Assembly (NCBI RefSeq): GCF_019991125.1
Contig: NZ_JAGENB010000001.1
Coordinates: 930,001 to 994,000, forward strand
Length of the DNA stretch: 64,000 nucleotides
From: Phyllobacterium calauticae
GTDB lineage: Bacteria; Pseudomonadota; Alphaproteobacteria; Rhizobiales; Rhizobiaceae
Direction of reading: 5' to 3'
The translations under genes were made by a program, and so were the position numbers. Positions 17,879 through 26,488 of this stretch are shown here, piece by piece. Every line of letters begins with the position of its first letter. The stretch's first letter is position 1. The notes beneath the pieces were generated by a model. That model worked only from the letters and a program-made list of their open reading frames with translations. It did not search any database and was not told the DNA's origin.

Positions 17879-19432
17879 TCAGTTGGTGGCGATGGAAACG
17901 GCGCCAGCACGGAAGTCAAGGACGTAAGGGATGTGCCCCGGTAACGGCTTCCAGTCGAGCTTCCGGCTCATTCCATAGGATTCGAACGGCTGATACAGCG
18001 GGATGAACGGCGCTTCGTCCTTCACATAATTCATCATCTCGGCATAGGCCTTCTTGCGCTCGTTCACATCCGTCGAATAACGAAAACGTTCCCACATGGC
18101 ATCATAGACCGGCGTGGTTGACCAGGAGGCTTCCGTTCCAGCACCTTTCGGCGCCCACATGGTGCCAAAGGAGCCGACCGGATCGGCGAAATACATTGGA
18201 TTCGACCAATTGCGCGAATTCATGTCCGGATCGGCGGCGGTCCATTTCGGCGTCACATTGATGTTCATCGGCACACCAACTGCAGCCCACATCTCCTTGA
18301 TCGCCTGTGCTGCGAGAAGACCGTTGGTATAGTAGGTGGCTTCCGTGTCGTAACGGACCGGTGAGCCATCATAGCCAGCGTCCTTCAGCAGTTGTTTCGC
18401 CTTCTCAGGATTGTATTCGAAGGTCTTCAATTCAGGCATGTAGAGCGGCCCGTACTGGGGATAGGTATGCGTACCCGGGACGACGGCCTTCCCAAGCCAG
18501 AGTGACTCATTCAGCAAATCGCGATCGATCGCCATGCTGAGCGCCTCGCGGATACGCTTGTCCTTCAGCACACCATTTCTCGTGTTGAAAATAACCACAT
18601 GGAAAAGTGGTGTGACCGCCCCTTCAACCTTGAGCGCAGGATTGGAAGAGATCGCGTCGAGCTGATCCGGCGGAACATTGGTGATCATGTCGACTTCACC
18701 ATTGGCAAGCGCTGTGGTGCGTGCCGCCATTTCCGGAATGCGGCGCACGGTAACAGTCTCGAACGGTGCCTTGTCGCCAAAGAAACCATCAAACCGCTTG
18801 TAGGTCAGGCTCTCGTTCGGCGTGTAGTCCGCAATCTGGTACGGGCCTGTACCAATCGGTTTGAGGGCAAAAGCATCGAAGTCGGACTTTTCTGCAAGAT
18901 TCGCATCACCGGTCAGGCCCATGATGTATTTCTTTGGCACAATCGAGCCCTCGGAGGTATTCAGGAGTGTCTCGAAAAGAGGTTCCGGCTTCTCGGTCGT
19001 GAAGCGGACCGTGGACTCGTCCAGAGCGTCGACATTGATGAAATTCGCAAAAAACTGCCGGTGGATTCCCGCAAACTCAGGAGTCATGTCTTTCAGCAAT
19101 CGTTCAAAGGTAAATACAACATCGTCGACCGTCAGAGGATCACCATTCTGGAACTTGACGTCATTGCGGATCTTCACCTCGAAAACCGTTGGTGAAACCT
19201 GTTTCCAGGATGTGGCAATACCGGGTTTGAAAACGGCTTCCGGCTTGGAATAGTCCTTCTCGATCAATGGATCGAATGCGTTGTAATACATCTGCGACCC
19301 GGTATTGCTGAAATCCTTGCCGGGATCGAGGAACGGGGGAAGGTTCTGCACGCCGACCCGCAGGTCGGCAGCAATTGCAGAGGTGGAAAGAAGCAGCGCC
19401 GAAGCCAGCGCAAGCGTGAATCTAGGGTTCAT
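17879..19432 (-). CDS. ABC transporter substrate-binding protein, family 5 (oligopeptide/DppA type)
   Basis: This 517-residue periplasmic protein has a cleavable signal peptide (MNPRFTLALASALLLSTSA, cleaving after AIAA) and the SBP_bac_5 fold: VGVQNLPPFLDPGKDF at the mature N-terminus, WKQVSPTVFEVKIRNDVKFQ, then ALSMAIDRDLL. It delivers its ligand to the permease pair. The start at 19432 has an AAAGGAA Shine-Dalgarno and a proper signal peptide; the frame is open 73 codons further but would overlap the permease gene. Family members bind peptides, nickel, opines, glutathione or other compounds, so the ligand is not fixed by sequence. The phosphatase and RpiR neighbours hint at a phosphorylated ligand. 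Confidence 0.92.
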   Translation of the reverse strand: MNPRFTLALASALLLSTSAIAADLRVGVQNLPPFLDPGKDFSNTGSQMYYNAFDPLIEKDYSKPEAVFKPGIATSWKQVSPTVFEVKIRNDVKFQNGDPLTVDDVVFTFERLLKDMTPEFAGIHRQFFANFINVDALDESTVRFTTEKPEPLFETLLNTSEGSIVPKKYIMGLTGDANLAEKSDFDAFALKPIGTGPYQIADYTPNESLTYKRFDGFFGDKAPFETVTVRRIPEMAARTTALANGEVDMITNVPPDQLDAISSNPALKVEGAVTPLFHVVIFNTRNGVLKDKRIREALSMAIDRDLLNESLWLGKAVVPGTHTYPQYGPLYMPELKTFEYNPEKAKQLLKDAGYDGSPVRYDTEATYYTNGLLAAQAIKEMWAAVGVPMNINVTPKWTAADPDMNSRNWSNPMYFADPVGSFGTMWAPKGAGTEASWSTTPVYDAMWERFRYSTDVNERKKAYAEMMNYVKDEAPFIPLYQPFESYGMSRKLDWKPLPGHIPYVLDFRAGAVSIATN

Positions 19433-19548
19433 ATCAGGTTCCTTTGCGGGTAAAATTATCCCTTCCGTCCAACGCGCAGCGCGGCAGGGCACAAAAATCG
19501 AATTGGTATCAGTGTCGAACACACCAGGCGGGCGCAGCCGCCAGGGGC

Positions 19549-20466
19549 TTACTTGAGCTTGACGTCGAGTGCGTCGCGCAGCCAATCGCCAATCAGCAGC
19601 ACCAGAAGCGAGATGAACATGATGACCAGCGATGGCACCACGGCAACCCAAGGCGCCGTAGCAAGATAATCACGGCCCGAACCGACCATCGACCCAAGCG
19701 TTGCAGTTGGAGGCTGAACACCAAGACCGAGGAAGGAGAGCGACGATTCCAGCAGGATCAGTGCCGAGAAGGTCATGGTCCAGATGACGATGATCGGCGA
19801 GAAAACATTGGGGATCACATGGCGGAACAGAATTCGGCTATGCGATGCACCCGCGGCCCGTGCGGCCTCGACAAACGGTTGATGGGAAATGGACAGCACC
19901 TGTGCACGCACCAAGCGCGCATAGACTTCCCAGCCGGAAATACCAATCACCGAAATTAGAACCGGAAGCGAGTTACCGAGTGTCGCGATGACGAGAAGTG
20001 CAATGAGGGTGAAAGGTACGGCCATCTGCACGTCAACCACAGCAACAAGAAACATGCCAAGGCGGCCGCGAAAATAACCAGCGACAGTTCCGAATGCGAC
20101 CCCGACCACCAGGCTGATGAAACTGCCGGCGAGTGCGATCAGCATCGTCAGTTGCAACCCCGACAATGTGCGCGACAACAAGTCCCGCCCAAGTTCGTCT
20201 GTCCCAAGTGGATGGATTGCCATGGCGCGATCAAAGCCGACTGGCGGACGCAGTCGTGCCAGCAGTGTCTGTGCGTTGGGATCGAAAGGTGCGATCGCAG
20301 GGCCAGCAATTGCGGCAACCAGGATCAAGGCGAAGGCGGCAATATAGATCCGAGGCATCAGGCCAGCTCTTGACCAGAGGCGCGCAATCCCAGTCTTGCG
20401 TCGATGGGCCCGTGCGGCCGTTGTGTTCAGGGGGATGGATGCGGCGGATGCTGTCAGCTCACTCAT
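19549..20466 (-). CDS. ABC transporter permease, DppC type
   Basis: This 305-residue inner-membrane protein has an N-terminal cytoplasmic tail and TM segment, the OppC-type N-terminal region, and the binding-protein-dependent transport domain. The EAA loop VEAARAAGASHSRILFRHV contacts the ATPase. About six TM helices are visible. Its ATG overlaps the stop of the upstream permease gene by 4 bp (ATGA), indicating translational coupling. It forms the channel with the DppB-type subunit. Confidence 0.93.
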   Translation of the reverse strand: MSELTASAASIPLNTTAARAHRRKTGIARLWSRAGLMPRIYIAAFALILVAAIAGPAIAPFDPNAQTLLARLRPPVGFDRAMAIHPLGTDELGRDLLSRTLSGLQLTMLIALAGSFISLVVGVAFGTVAGYFRGRLGMFLVAVVDVQMAVPFTLIALLVIATLGNSLPVLISVIGISGWEVYARLVRAQVLSISHQPFVEAARAAGASHSRILFRHVIPNVFSPIIVIWTMTFSALILLESSLSFLGLGVQPPTATLGSMVGSGRDYLATAPWVAVVPSLVIMFISLLVLLIGDWLRDALDVKLK

Positions 20467-21386
20467 GATACGGTTACCTTCACACGAGGATCAATAAGGG
20501 CATAAAGCAGGTCGATGACGACCGAGGTGAATACAACGAGGCTCGCTATGAAGATGACGCCGAACTGCAGGACGGGGTAGTCTCTGCCTATGGCGGCGTG
20601 GACGATGAGATCGCCGATGCCCTTTGTTGCGAAGATGGCTTCGACCAGGACGCAACGCCCGACCATCCCCGCGATCTGCAAGCCTATGATCGTTACAACC
20701 GGTATTGCTGCGTTGCGAAGAGCGTGCTTACCGATGACGGAAAATCGCGACATACCCTTGGCCCGGGCGGTTCGTATATAATCCTGGCTCATCACATCAA
20801 GCATCGCATTACGGGTGAACCGCAGTATTTCGGCGAGCATGAGCGCCGAAAGGACCAATGCCGGCATGACGAAGTGCAATGGCGTTGCCGATCCTGAACT
20901 CGGAAGCAGGTGTAGTTTCAAGGAAAAGAACAGGATCATCAGGATCGCCAGGACAAAGTTTGGCGTTGCGTATCCGAGAAACGCCAATCCCATGATGACC
21001 GAGCCTACCGCACTGCCCCGTTTCAGTGCCGCAAAGATCCCGAGCGGCACACCAACAGCGAGCGAAAAGCACAATGCATAGGCAAAAAGGATCAGCGTAT
21101 TGGGCAGCCGCTCCGCATAGATATCTGCGACGGGCCGGCGCTCATACAGACTGATCCCAAAATCGCCATTGAACAAACCCCGGACAAAATGGAAAAACTG
21201 GCTCCAGAGAGGCTGGTCGAGTCCAAAATGCTGGATCATGGCTGCCCGCGTCGCAGCATCCGTTCCGGGCGGCAGAAGATAATCCATCGCATTACCCGAC
21301 AGACGGGTCGCGGCAAATACGGCGGCGATGACCACGCATAGCGTGATGATTGCCCCGATCATTCGCCTGGCGAGAAAATCAAGCAC
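20463..21386 (-). CDS. ABC transporter permease, DppB type (GTG start)
   Basis: This 307-residue inner-membrane permease begins FLARRMIGAIITLCVV after the start and has the DppB hallmarks: GLDQPLWSQFFHFVRGLFNGDFG, the EAA loop YIRTARAKGMSRFSVIGKHA, and LVEAIFATKGIGDL. The frame is open to 21512, but that would overlap the phosphoesterase gene by over 130 bp. I prefer the GTG at 21386: it lies 8 bp inside the upstream gene's end, has GGGAG upstream at proper spacing, and gives the family's usual length. The overlap suggests coupled translation within the operon. Confidence 0.9.
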   Translation of the reverse strand: MLDFLARRMIGAIITLCVVIAAVFAATRLSGNAMDYLLPPGTDAATRAAMIQHFGLDQPLWSQFFHFVRGLFNGDFGISLYERRPVADIYAERLPNTLILFAYALCFSLAVGVPLGIFAALKRGSAVGSVIMGLAFLGYATPNFVLAILMILFFSLKLHLLPSSGSATPLHFVMPALVLSALMLAEILRFTRNAMLDVMSQDYIRTARAKGMSRFSVIGKHALRNAAIPVVTIIGLQIAGMVGRCVLVEAIFATKGIGDLIVHAAIGRDYPVLQFGVIFIASLVVFTSVVIDLLYALIDPRVKVTVS

Positions 21387-22248
21387 GAAGCCGCTCCCGT
21401 TCGATAGTGCGATCGGCTTCCGTGAAAGGTGGAACAGGAACCACCCACGGACGGTCATCGGATTTGCGGAAGGGTAAACGGGCGTGGAAGGGATCGTTAC
21501 CCAAGACGTCAATGGTGAATTGGTCGTCCTTGATATCGAGATCAGCGTAGGCGCATGCCGTCATGGGCATGGTCGTGAACCGTTCGCTCAGGGACTGAAT
21601 GGTGATGTGCTGCACATTGCCCACATTGGTGACCGTGTTCCAGTGAACATGTCCGGAGAGCCAAAGTGCCGCCCGTCCAGTCGCCTCGACAGCGCGCCGG
21701 ACAACGGCATGGTCCGGATAGCTTGAATAGTGCGCATTGCGCTCGAAATAGTAGTTACCGATCTGGGAGTGTCCAGACAGTGGAACATGGGTCGCGATGA
21801 TGGCCGGGCGGTCGTCCGCATTCAGCGTTTCAACCAGCCATTCAAGGTGAGGTTCTGCTTTGGAAAAGCCAATGCCCATCTGGATCTTTACATCGGGCTG
21901 CCATGCGATCAGACGACACGCGCCAAGATCATGCACGCTGCTTTGCATCGATTGTCCGAAGATCGCCTCATTATCAGCAATGCTCAGATTGTTCACATCA
22001 TGGTTGCCGAGGATGTGAACGCGATTGCCTGGGAACGTCTTGAAGATCTCGGCAAGTTCTGTGGCACAGCGATAGTCATTCTCGTGGGTCGTGTCTGAAA
22101 TATGATCACCAAGATCAAGCACGAGATCGGCTTTCTCCTCGATTGCCCGATCAATGAACTGGCGCACAAACGGCAAGCCATTCCAATTCGCGTCCTTGGT
22201 ATGGGACTGCGGCCCATGATGGATATCTGTGATGATCGCGATCTTCAT
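21379..22248 (-). CDS. Metallophosphoesterase (calcineurin-like, class III cyclic nucleotide PDE type)
   Basis: This 289-residue cytoplasmic enzyme shows all metallophosphoesterase motifs in order: DIHH (TDIHHGP, in place of DxH), GDHISD, GNHDVN, ATHVPLSG and SGHVHWN. These bind a dinuclear Mn/Fe centre and hydrolyse phosphomonoesters or diesters; CpdA (cAMP) and GpdQ (glycerophosphodiesters) are known relatives. It is the first gene of the ABC transport operon, so it most likely acts on the imported compound or a product of it. The start is well supported by AAAGGAG. The exact substrate is unknown. Confidence 0.88.
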   Translation of the reverse strand: MKIAIITDIHHGPQSHTKDANWNGLPFVRQFIDRAIEEKADLVLDLGDHISDTTHENDYRCATELAEIFKTFPGNRVHILGNHDVNNLSIADNEAIFGQSMQSSVHDLGACRLIAWQPDVKIQMGIGFSKAEPHLEWLVETLNADDRPAIIATHVPLSGHSQIGNYYFERNAHYSSYPDHAVVRRAVEATGRAALWLSGHVHWNTVTNVGNVQHITIQSLSERFTTMPMTACAYADLDIKDDQFTIDVLGNDPFHARLPFRKSDDRPWVVPVPPFTEADRTIERERLRA

Positions 22249-22385
22249 GCCTGCTCCTTTAGGTCACTCTTTACCCAAGGATTAAACACCGCTCGTAACA
22301 GTTTTATGAACTATACTCATTATTTATAATTGTTGACATTGAGTTTTCCTCAGTCCATTCATCTCCCGGAATCGAGGATTGAACC
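22249..22385. promoter_or_regulatory. Divergent promoter region between the ABC operon and the HAD/RpiR genes
   Basis: This 137-bp AT-rich gap separates two divergent operons. A TTGACA -35-like box lies at 22333-22338 facing the HAD gene, but no strong -10 follows at 17 bp. AT-rich half-sites around 22305-22330 (ATGAACTATACTCAT) could be bound by the RpiR protein. The role is inferred from position. Confidence 0.45.
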
Positions 22386-23114
22386 GTGATTGAATTCGAC
22401 TTGCATGCCAGGGGCTACCTGATTGATCTTGATGGCACTTTGCTGAGTGGCCGGACGATCCTGCCGGATGCGCGCTGGCTGTTGAAAGCCGTTGCCGGGC
22501 GCCATGTTCTTGTTTCCAACAATGCCGAACACACGCCGCACCAGTTATCGCACATGTTGCATACGCTCGGCCTGGAGATTGCCGAGGAAGGGATCGTCCT
22601 GGCAGGAACATGCGCCATTGACCGGATAGCGATGAGCTATCCTGGTGGAGCTGTCATGCTTCTCGGAAGCCACGCATTGCAAACCTATGCGAAGGACAAG
22701 GGTCTTTGCCTCGACGCGCCGAAGCCGGATGTCGTTCTCGTTGCCCGCGACAGGCAATTCTCCTATGCCAAACTCGCAGCCGCAGCCGGAGCACTCACGG
22801 ATGGCGCCGAGTTTTACGTGGCAGCACCAGATCTCAGCCATCCCGGCACGGATGGGAAGCCGGTGCCGGAGACCGGCGCATTGGCGGCAGCAATTCTTGC
22901 CTGTGCCGGCGCGCGCGATTACATCATCATCGGCAAACCGGAACCCATCCTGTTTGAATTGGCGTGCAAAAGGCTTGGAATAGAGCCGTCAGAAGCCGTG
23001 ATGATCGGCGACAATCCGCAAACTGACGGTCTTGGTGCACACCGTCTCGGAATGCGGTTCCATCTCGTACAGAATGGCATCATAAGGCAACCGCTTCGAC
23101 TAGCCACAGTCTGA
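22386..23114 (+). CDS. HAD-superfamily IIA phosphatase (NagD / p-nitrophenylphosphatase type)
   Basis: This 242-residue cytoplasmic hydrolase has motif I LIDLDGTLL (nucleophile and acid Asp), motif II VSNNAEHTP, a C2 cap in the middle, and motifs III/IV GKPEP and MIGDNPQTDGLGA. NagD-type enzymes remove phosphate from nucleotides, sugars or glycerol phosphates. It starts with GTG at 22386 (no in-frame ATG gives the motif I strand) and is followed 23 bp later by the RpiR gene, forming a two-gene operon divergent from the ABC-phosphoesterase operon. The pairing implies a shared phosphorylated substrate pathway. Confidence 0.88.
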   Translation: MIEFDLHARGYLIDLDGTLLSGRTILPDARWLLKAVAGRHVLVSNNAEHTPHQLSHMLHTLGLEIAEEGIVLAGTCAIDRIAMSYPGGAVMLLGSHALQTYAKDKGLCLDAPKPDVVLVARDRQFSYAKLAAAAGALTDGAEFYVAAPDLSHPGTDGKPVPETGALAAAILACAGARDYIIIGKPEPILFELACKRLGIEPSEAVMIGDNPQTDGLGAHRLGMRFHLVQNGIIRQPLRLATV

Positions 23115-23137
23115 AGCTCTGAGAACGTGAGGCGACA

Positions 23138-24019
23138 ATGACCAGTGACCGGGAAAAGACATCGGGTGGACAAGCGTTTTCCGGGGTTATTGATCGTATT
23201 CAGGCAATTCGAAAGGACCTGGCGCCGGCTGCCGGCCGCATTGCGGATTTCATCACGAAGAACGCCGCCGACGTCGTGCACATGTCCGTGACCGAGGTCG
23301 CAGAACGGGCAGAAGTGAGCGAGGGAAGCGTTATCGGTTTTTGCCAGACCATCGGTGCCCGTGGGTTCCAACAGATCAAGCTCTCCCTTGCGCGTGAACT
23401 GGTGCAACCTGTGCAATTTATCCACGAGGATTTGACCCCGGATGATGATACGGCTGCGGTGATCGAAAAGGTATTTCAGTCGGATTTGCAGGCCTTGCGT
23501 GACACGCAGAATGCCCTCGACGTCCATTCCTTGGCCCGCGCCGTCGAGGTGATACGAACCGCGCGCCGTGTCGAGGTATTCGGGATAGGCAGCGCCGCCA
23601 CCATTGCGGAGGATACCAATTATCGGCTGCTGCGCATTGGCATAGAATCGCGCGCAAGCGTCGACAGCCATGTTCAGGCGATCACCGCATCTCTGGCTGA
23701 CTCATCGACCGCAGTGATTACAATTTCGCACTCCGGCAGCACCATAGAAACATTGACCGCTACAAGGCTCGCCAAGGAAGCAGGCGCAACGACCATTGCC
23801 ATCACGAACTTCGGCAAGTCGCCGCTTCTAGCGCATGCAGATATCGTGCTGAATACGCTGGCACGCGAGACGCAGTTCCGAACGGAGGCTATGACCAGCC
23901 GGATTGCTCAACTCGCGATCGTTGATGCACTGATCGCGTGCCTTGCTCTCGCCGACTACGACCGGTCTGTTGCCACCCTTGCCAAGACATTTGAAGTGTT
24001 GTCGACCAAGCGGGTTTGA
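23138..24019 (+). CDS. MurR/RpiR-family transcriptional regulator
   Basis: This 293-residue regulator has an N-terminal HTH_6 domain (about residues 15-90, with SVTEVAERAEVSEGSVIGF as the helix-turn-helix) and a C-terminal SIS domain (about 130-265; VEVFGIGSAATIAEDTNY and ISHSGSTIETLTATRLA). SIS domains bind phosphosugars, and the Ser-rich HSGST loop contacts the phosphate. It probably represses or activates both its own operon and the divergent ABC operon in response to a phosphorylated intermediate. The downstream region has no obvious further member. Confidence 0.92.
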   Translation: MTSDREKTSGGQAFSGVIDRIQAIRKDLAPAAGRIADFITKNAADVVHMSVTEVAERAEVSEGSVIGFCQTIGARGFQQIKLSLARELVQPVQFIHEDLTPDDDTAAVIEKVFQSDLQALRDTQNALDVHSLARAVEVIRTARRVEVFGIGSAATIAEDTNYRLLRIGIESRASVDSHVQAITASLADSSTAVITISHSGSTIETLTATRLAKEAGATTIAITNFGKSPLLAHADIVLNTLARETQFRTEAMTSRIAQLAIVDALIACLALADYDRSVATLAKTFEVLSTKRV

Positions 24020-24793
24020 TGGCGTCCTATTCATGGGACTTCAAACGCTATCAATCTCTTCTTTGCTGAGCACATACTCAACATGCCCTCACGACACGAC
24101 ATTGGGTAAATCCGAAGCACGTTCTTCTCGCGCCACGGTAGAATGCGAGGCCAGGCCTGTCCATGGAGCCACGGCGGCATGATCTGCCTTTCGACCTGAT
24201 CCTCCATGTCCGTCGTCAGGGTTTCAGGTAGGAAAACCCCGTCTGGATCTCATGCCTGATATCGGCGATCACCTTGTGGACGGACTCAATGCGTCCGTCG
24301 CTTGCCTGATCGAAGCAGATCCCGACTTTAAGTCCGCGTTGCCGCAATGCCGGCAGAAAATTCTTGAGCACCGCGTCAAGTTCCATCTCAACGATTTCTG
24401 TTTTGATTTGCAAGCCTGTACCGCGGTCAAGTGGCCCCAGCCACAGCTCCGCCAAGATGGCATTCGGCCAGAGCGGCAACACTTAGCGTATTCTGTCTTT
24501 TTTTATCATTTCCGCAACACTACTCGCCCACACGCTTGCGTCGACCCATCCCCTCGTTGGCGCCAGGCATTATCGTAAATCATCCGATCCTGGAATTCCT
24601 CGGAAACGCAAGGCGCTCCCATCTCATGCCATCAGAACGCACGATGTCAGCATAACCGATAGACCACAACAGGCCATCGGATACCTGCAGGAGATGGCCG
24701 GCGTTATGTTACGGTACCATTCCGGTTTGTAGCCGTCGAACGACACCACCATGCGTGCTTAACACTAGAATTTCACCTTTTCAGGACAGCCCA
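24020..24793. other. 774-bp gap with no supportable gene upstream of the ureohydrolase
   Basis: Short minus-strand frames (24031-24207 and about 24216-24485) read like coding sequence in places, e.g. NFLPALRQRGLKVGICFDQ, but match no family I recognise, and each ends abruptly in a frame change. They may be decayed gene pieces. The ureohydrolase promoter must lie near the right end. Confidence 0.4.
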
Positions 24794-25705
24794 ATGAACA
24801 TCTCATCCTCTTTTCTCGGCTTCCCCGCTCACCTTGGCGACGACCGCACGCCTCGTATCGTGATTTTTGGCGTTGGTCACGGCAGCACCTATCCGGGCAA
24901 GGATAGTGGCGGCTACACCTTGGCCGCTGACGCCATTCGCGCTGCAAGCCAGGACGATGCCACGCTTGTCGAGCACTGGGATTTTGATCTTGGAGGGCCA
25001 CTTTTTAACGGCGAGCCGGGATGCTGCGTGGATGTTGGCAACGTCCAGACCACCATGCATGACAATGAAGGCAACCGAGCACGCATCGAGGCAAAGACGC
25101 GTGAAGCCTTGGCTTTGCAGGCTGTACCTATCCTGCTCGGCGGCGATTGTTCTGTGACATTTCCTTTTCTTGGCAGCTTTAGAGACGATGGTCCTGTCTG
25201 GGTTTTGCAGATCGATGCCCATATCGACTGGCGCGACGAGGTCCACGGCGAACGCTACGGCTATTCCAGCCCTATGCGTCGGGCAAGCGAGATGCCGCAT
25301 GTCGCGGGCATGGTGCAAGCCGGCCTGCGCAGTGTTGGCAGCGCACGTCTGGCTGATGTCGACGCAGCACGACGCTATGGTAGCCACTTTGTAACGGCCC
25401 GCGAGATTCACGCCCACGGCGTCGAAGCCGCTCTGCGGCATATTCCGCAAGGTGCGCGGGTGGTTATCACGCTCGACTGCGATAGCCTCGATCCCAGCAT
25501 CATGCCTGGCGTGGCGGCGCGCACCCCTGGTGGCCTCACCTACACGCAGGTGATCGATCTGATAGCAGGTGTCGGCAAGCGGGCAAGGATCGCAGGATTC
25601 GATCTTGTCGAGCTCTATCCGCCCGCGGACATTGACGGCATGTCAGCGCTGACGGCTGCGCGCATTGTCGTCAACACAATCGGTTCCATCGTCCGGCAGG
25701 TGTGA
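24794..25705 (+). CDS. Agmatinase/arginase-family ureohydrolase with altered metal motif
   Basis: This 303-residue protein of the ureohydrolase family, which hydrolyses guanidino compounds (agmatine, guanidinobutyrate, arginine) to urea plus amine, uses a Mn pair. Motifs in order: GGDCS (about residues 116-120), DAHIDW (about 140), HGERYGYSSPMRRA, and TLDCDSLDPS (about 228) followed by PGVAARTPGGLTY. In most characterised members the first motif is GGDHS and its His is a Mn-A ligand; here it is Cys. The start at 24794 follows AGGA at 8 bp. The gene stands alone; the substrate cannot be deduced. The altered ligand could change metal preference or activity. Confidence 0.85.
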   Translation: MNISSSFLGFPAHLGDDRTPRIVIFGVGHGSTYPGKDSGGYTLAADAIRAASQDDATLVEHWDFDLGGPLFNGEPGCCVDVGNVQTTMHDNEGNRARIEAKTREALALQAVPILLGGDCSVTFPFLGSFRDDGPVWVLQIDAHIDWRDEVHGERYGYSSPMRRASEMPHVAGMVQAGLRSVGSARLADVDAARRYGSHFVTAREIHAHGVEAALRHIPQGARVVITLDCDSLDPSIMPGVAARTPGGLTYTQVIDLIAGVGKRARIAGFDLVELYPPADIDGMSALTAARIVVNTIGSIVRQV

Positions 25706-25741
25706 AAGAGAGCTTAGCGAAGTGTGTGCAAGGCGCCGGCG

Positions 25742-26410
25742 TTAAGCGAAACTGGTTCGGTCATGCAGCACATCTCGAGTGCAGTCGTGTGTCCGGCCTT
25801 TGATGCAGCCATTGTTGTCGACTGCTGGCCTTCGGCGACGCAACAACCCACCGACCCAGCTTGTGCCGCCGCCTCGGTCACGACGAACGTATCGCAGCAC
25901 TGATGTCGCGCCGAGGATTGGCAGTTGCCGGATATATCGATTTCCTTGCCTACTGATGCGACCAAGACGCGTCTTGCCGCCCGATGAATTTTGTCGAGCC
26001 ACTAAGCCCACTCCGGCAATGGTCTCCAACCGGTTCGAGAGATCGTTCCGATAATGCCATGAGATCAGTTTCTTTTCGATCTCCTGAAGCCGCTGCGCGA
26101 GATCTTGCACCAGGTTGGCCAGTGCTTCGAGCACGAACCGGGCAAGTTCCAGCAGATCGGTGCGTTCGCCCTGCACAAGTTCCCGAATGACACGGGCCAT
26201 TTGGCTGGTCCCGGCCCCGGTTGATATGCCGATCTCGGCCAGATGTGCGCGGATCGCATTCGGCAGCATCGTCCGCTGCTTGATTAGGAGAGCCCGTGAG
26301 CGGTGTAACATCGCCGCCGATTGTTGCTCGACCGATTTTATCGACACGAAGCGCATCGTCGGGCGCATCACCGCCTCACAGATCGCCTCTTCCATTCGAA
26401 CACTCCCGGT
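25742..26410 (-). pseudogene. IS110-family transposase remnant (C-terminal portion, internally deleted)
   Basis: The minus strand encodes EEAICEAVMRPTMRFVSIK, then LIKQRTMLPNAIRAHLAEIG and QNSSGGKTRLGRISRQGNRY, which are hallmark segments of the C-terminal two thirds of IS110/IS1111 transposases. The first ~95 residues including the DEDD catalytic start are missing, and there is an apparent internal deletion between ETIAGVG and LVARQNS, where ~30 residues normally lie. It is non-functional. The missing N-terminal part appears in opposite orientation at 34829-35041. Confidence 0.85.
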
Positions 26411-26488
26411 TTGTCCATCCTAACCGGTGCCGATCTAGCACTGGCGGAGCGGGAGCCTTCCATCCCATCGATTTGCATCAAGCCATCG

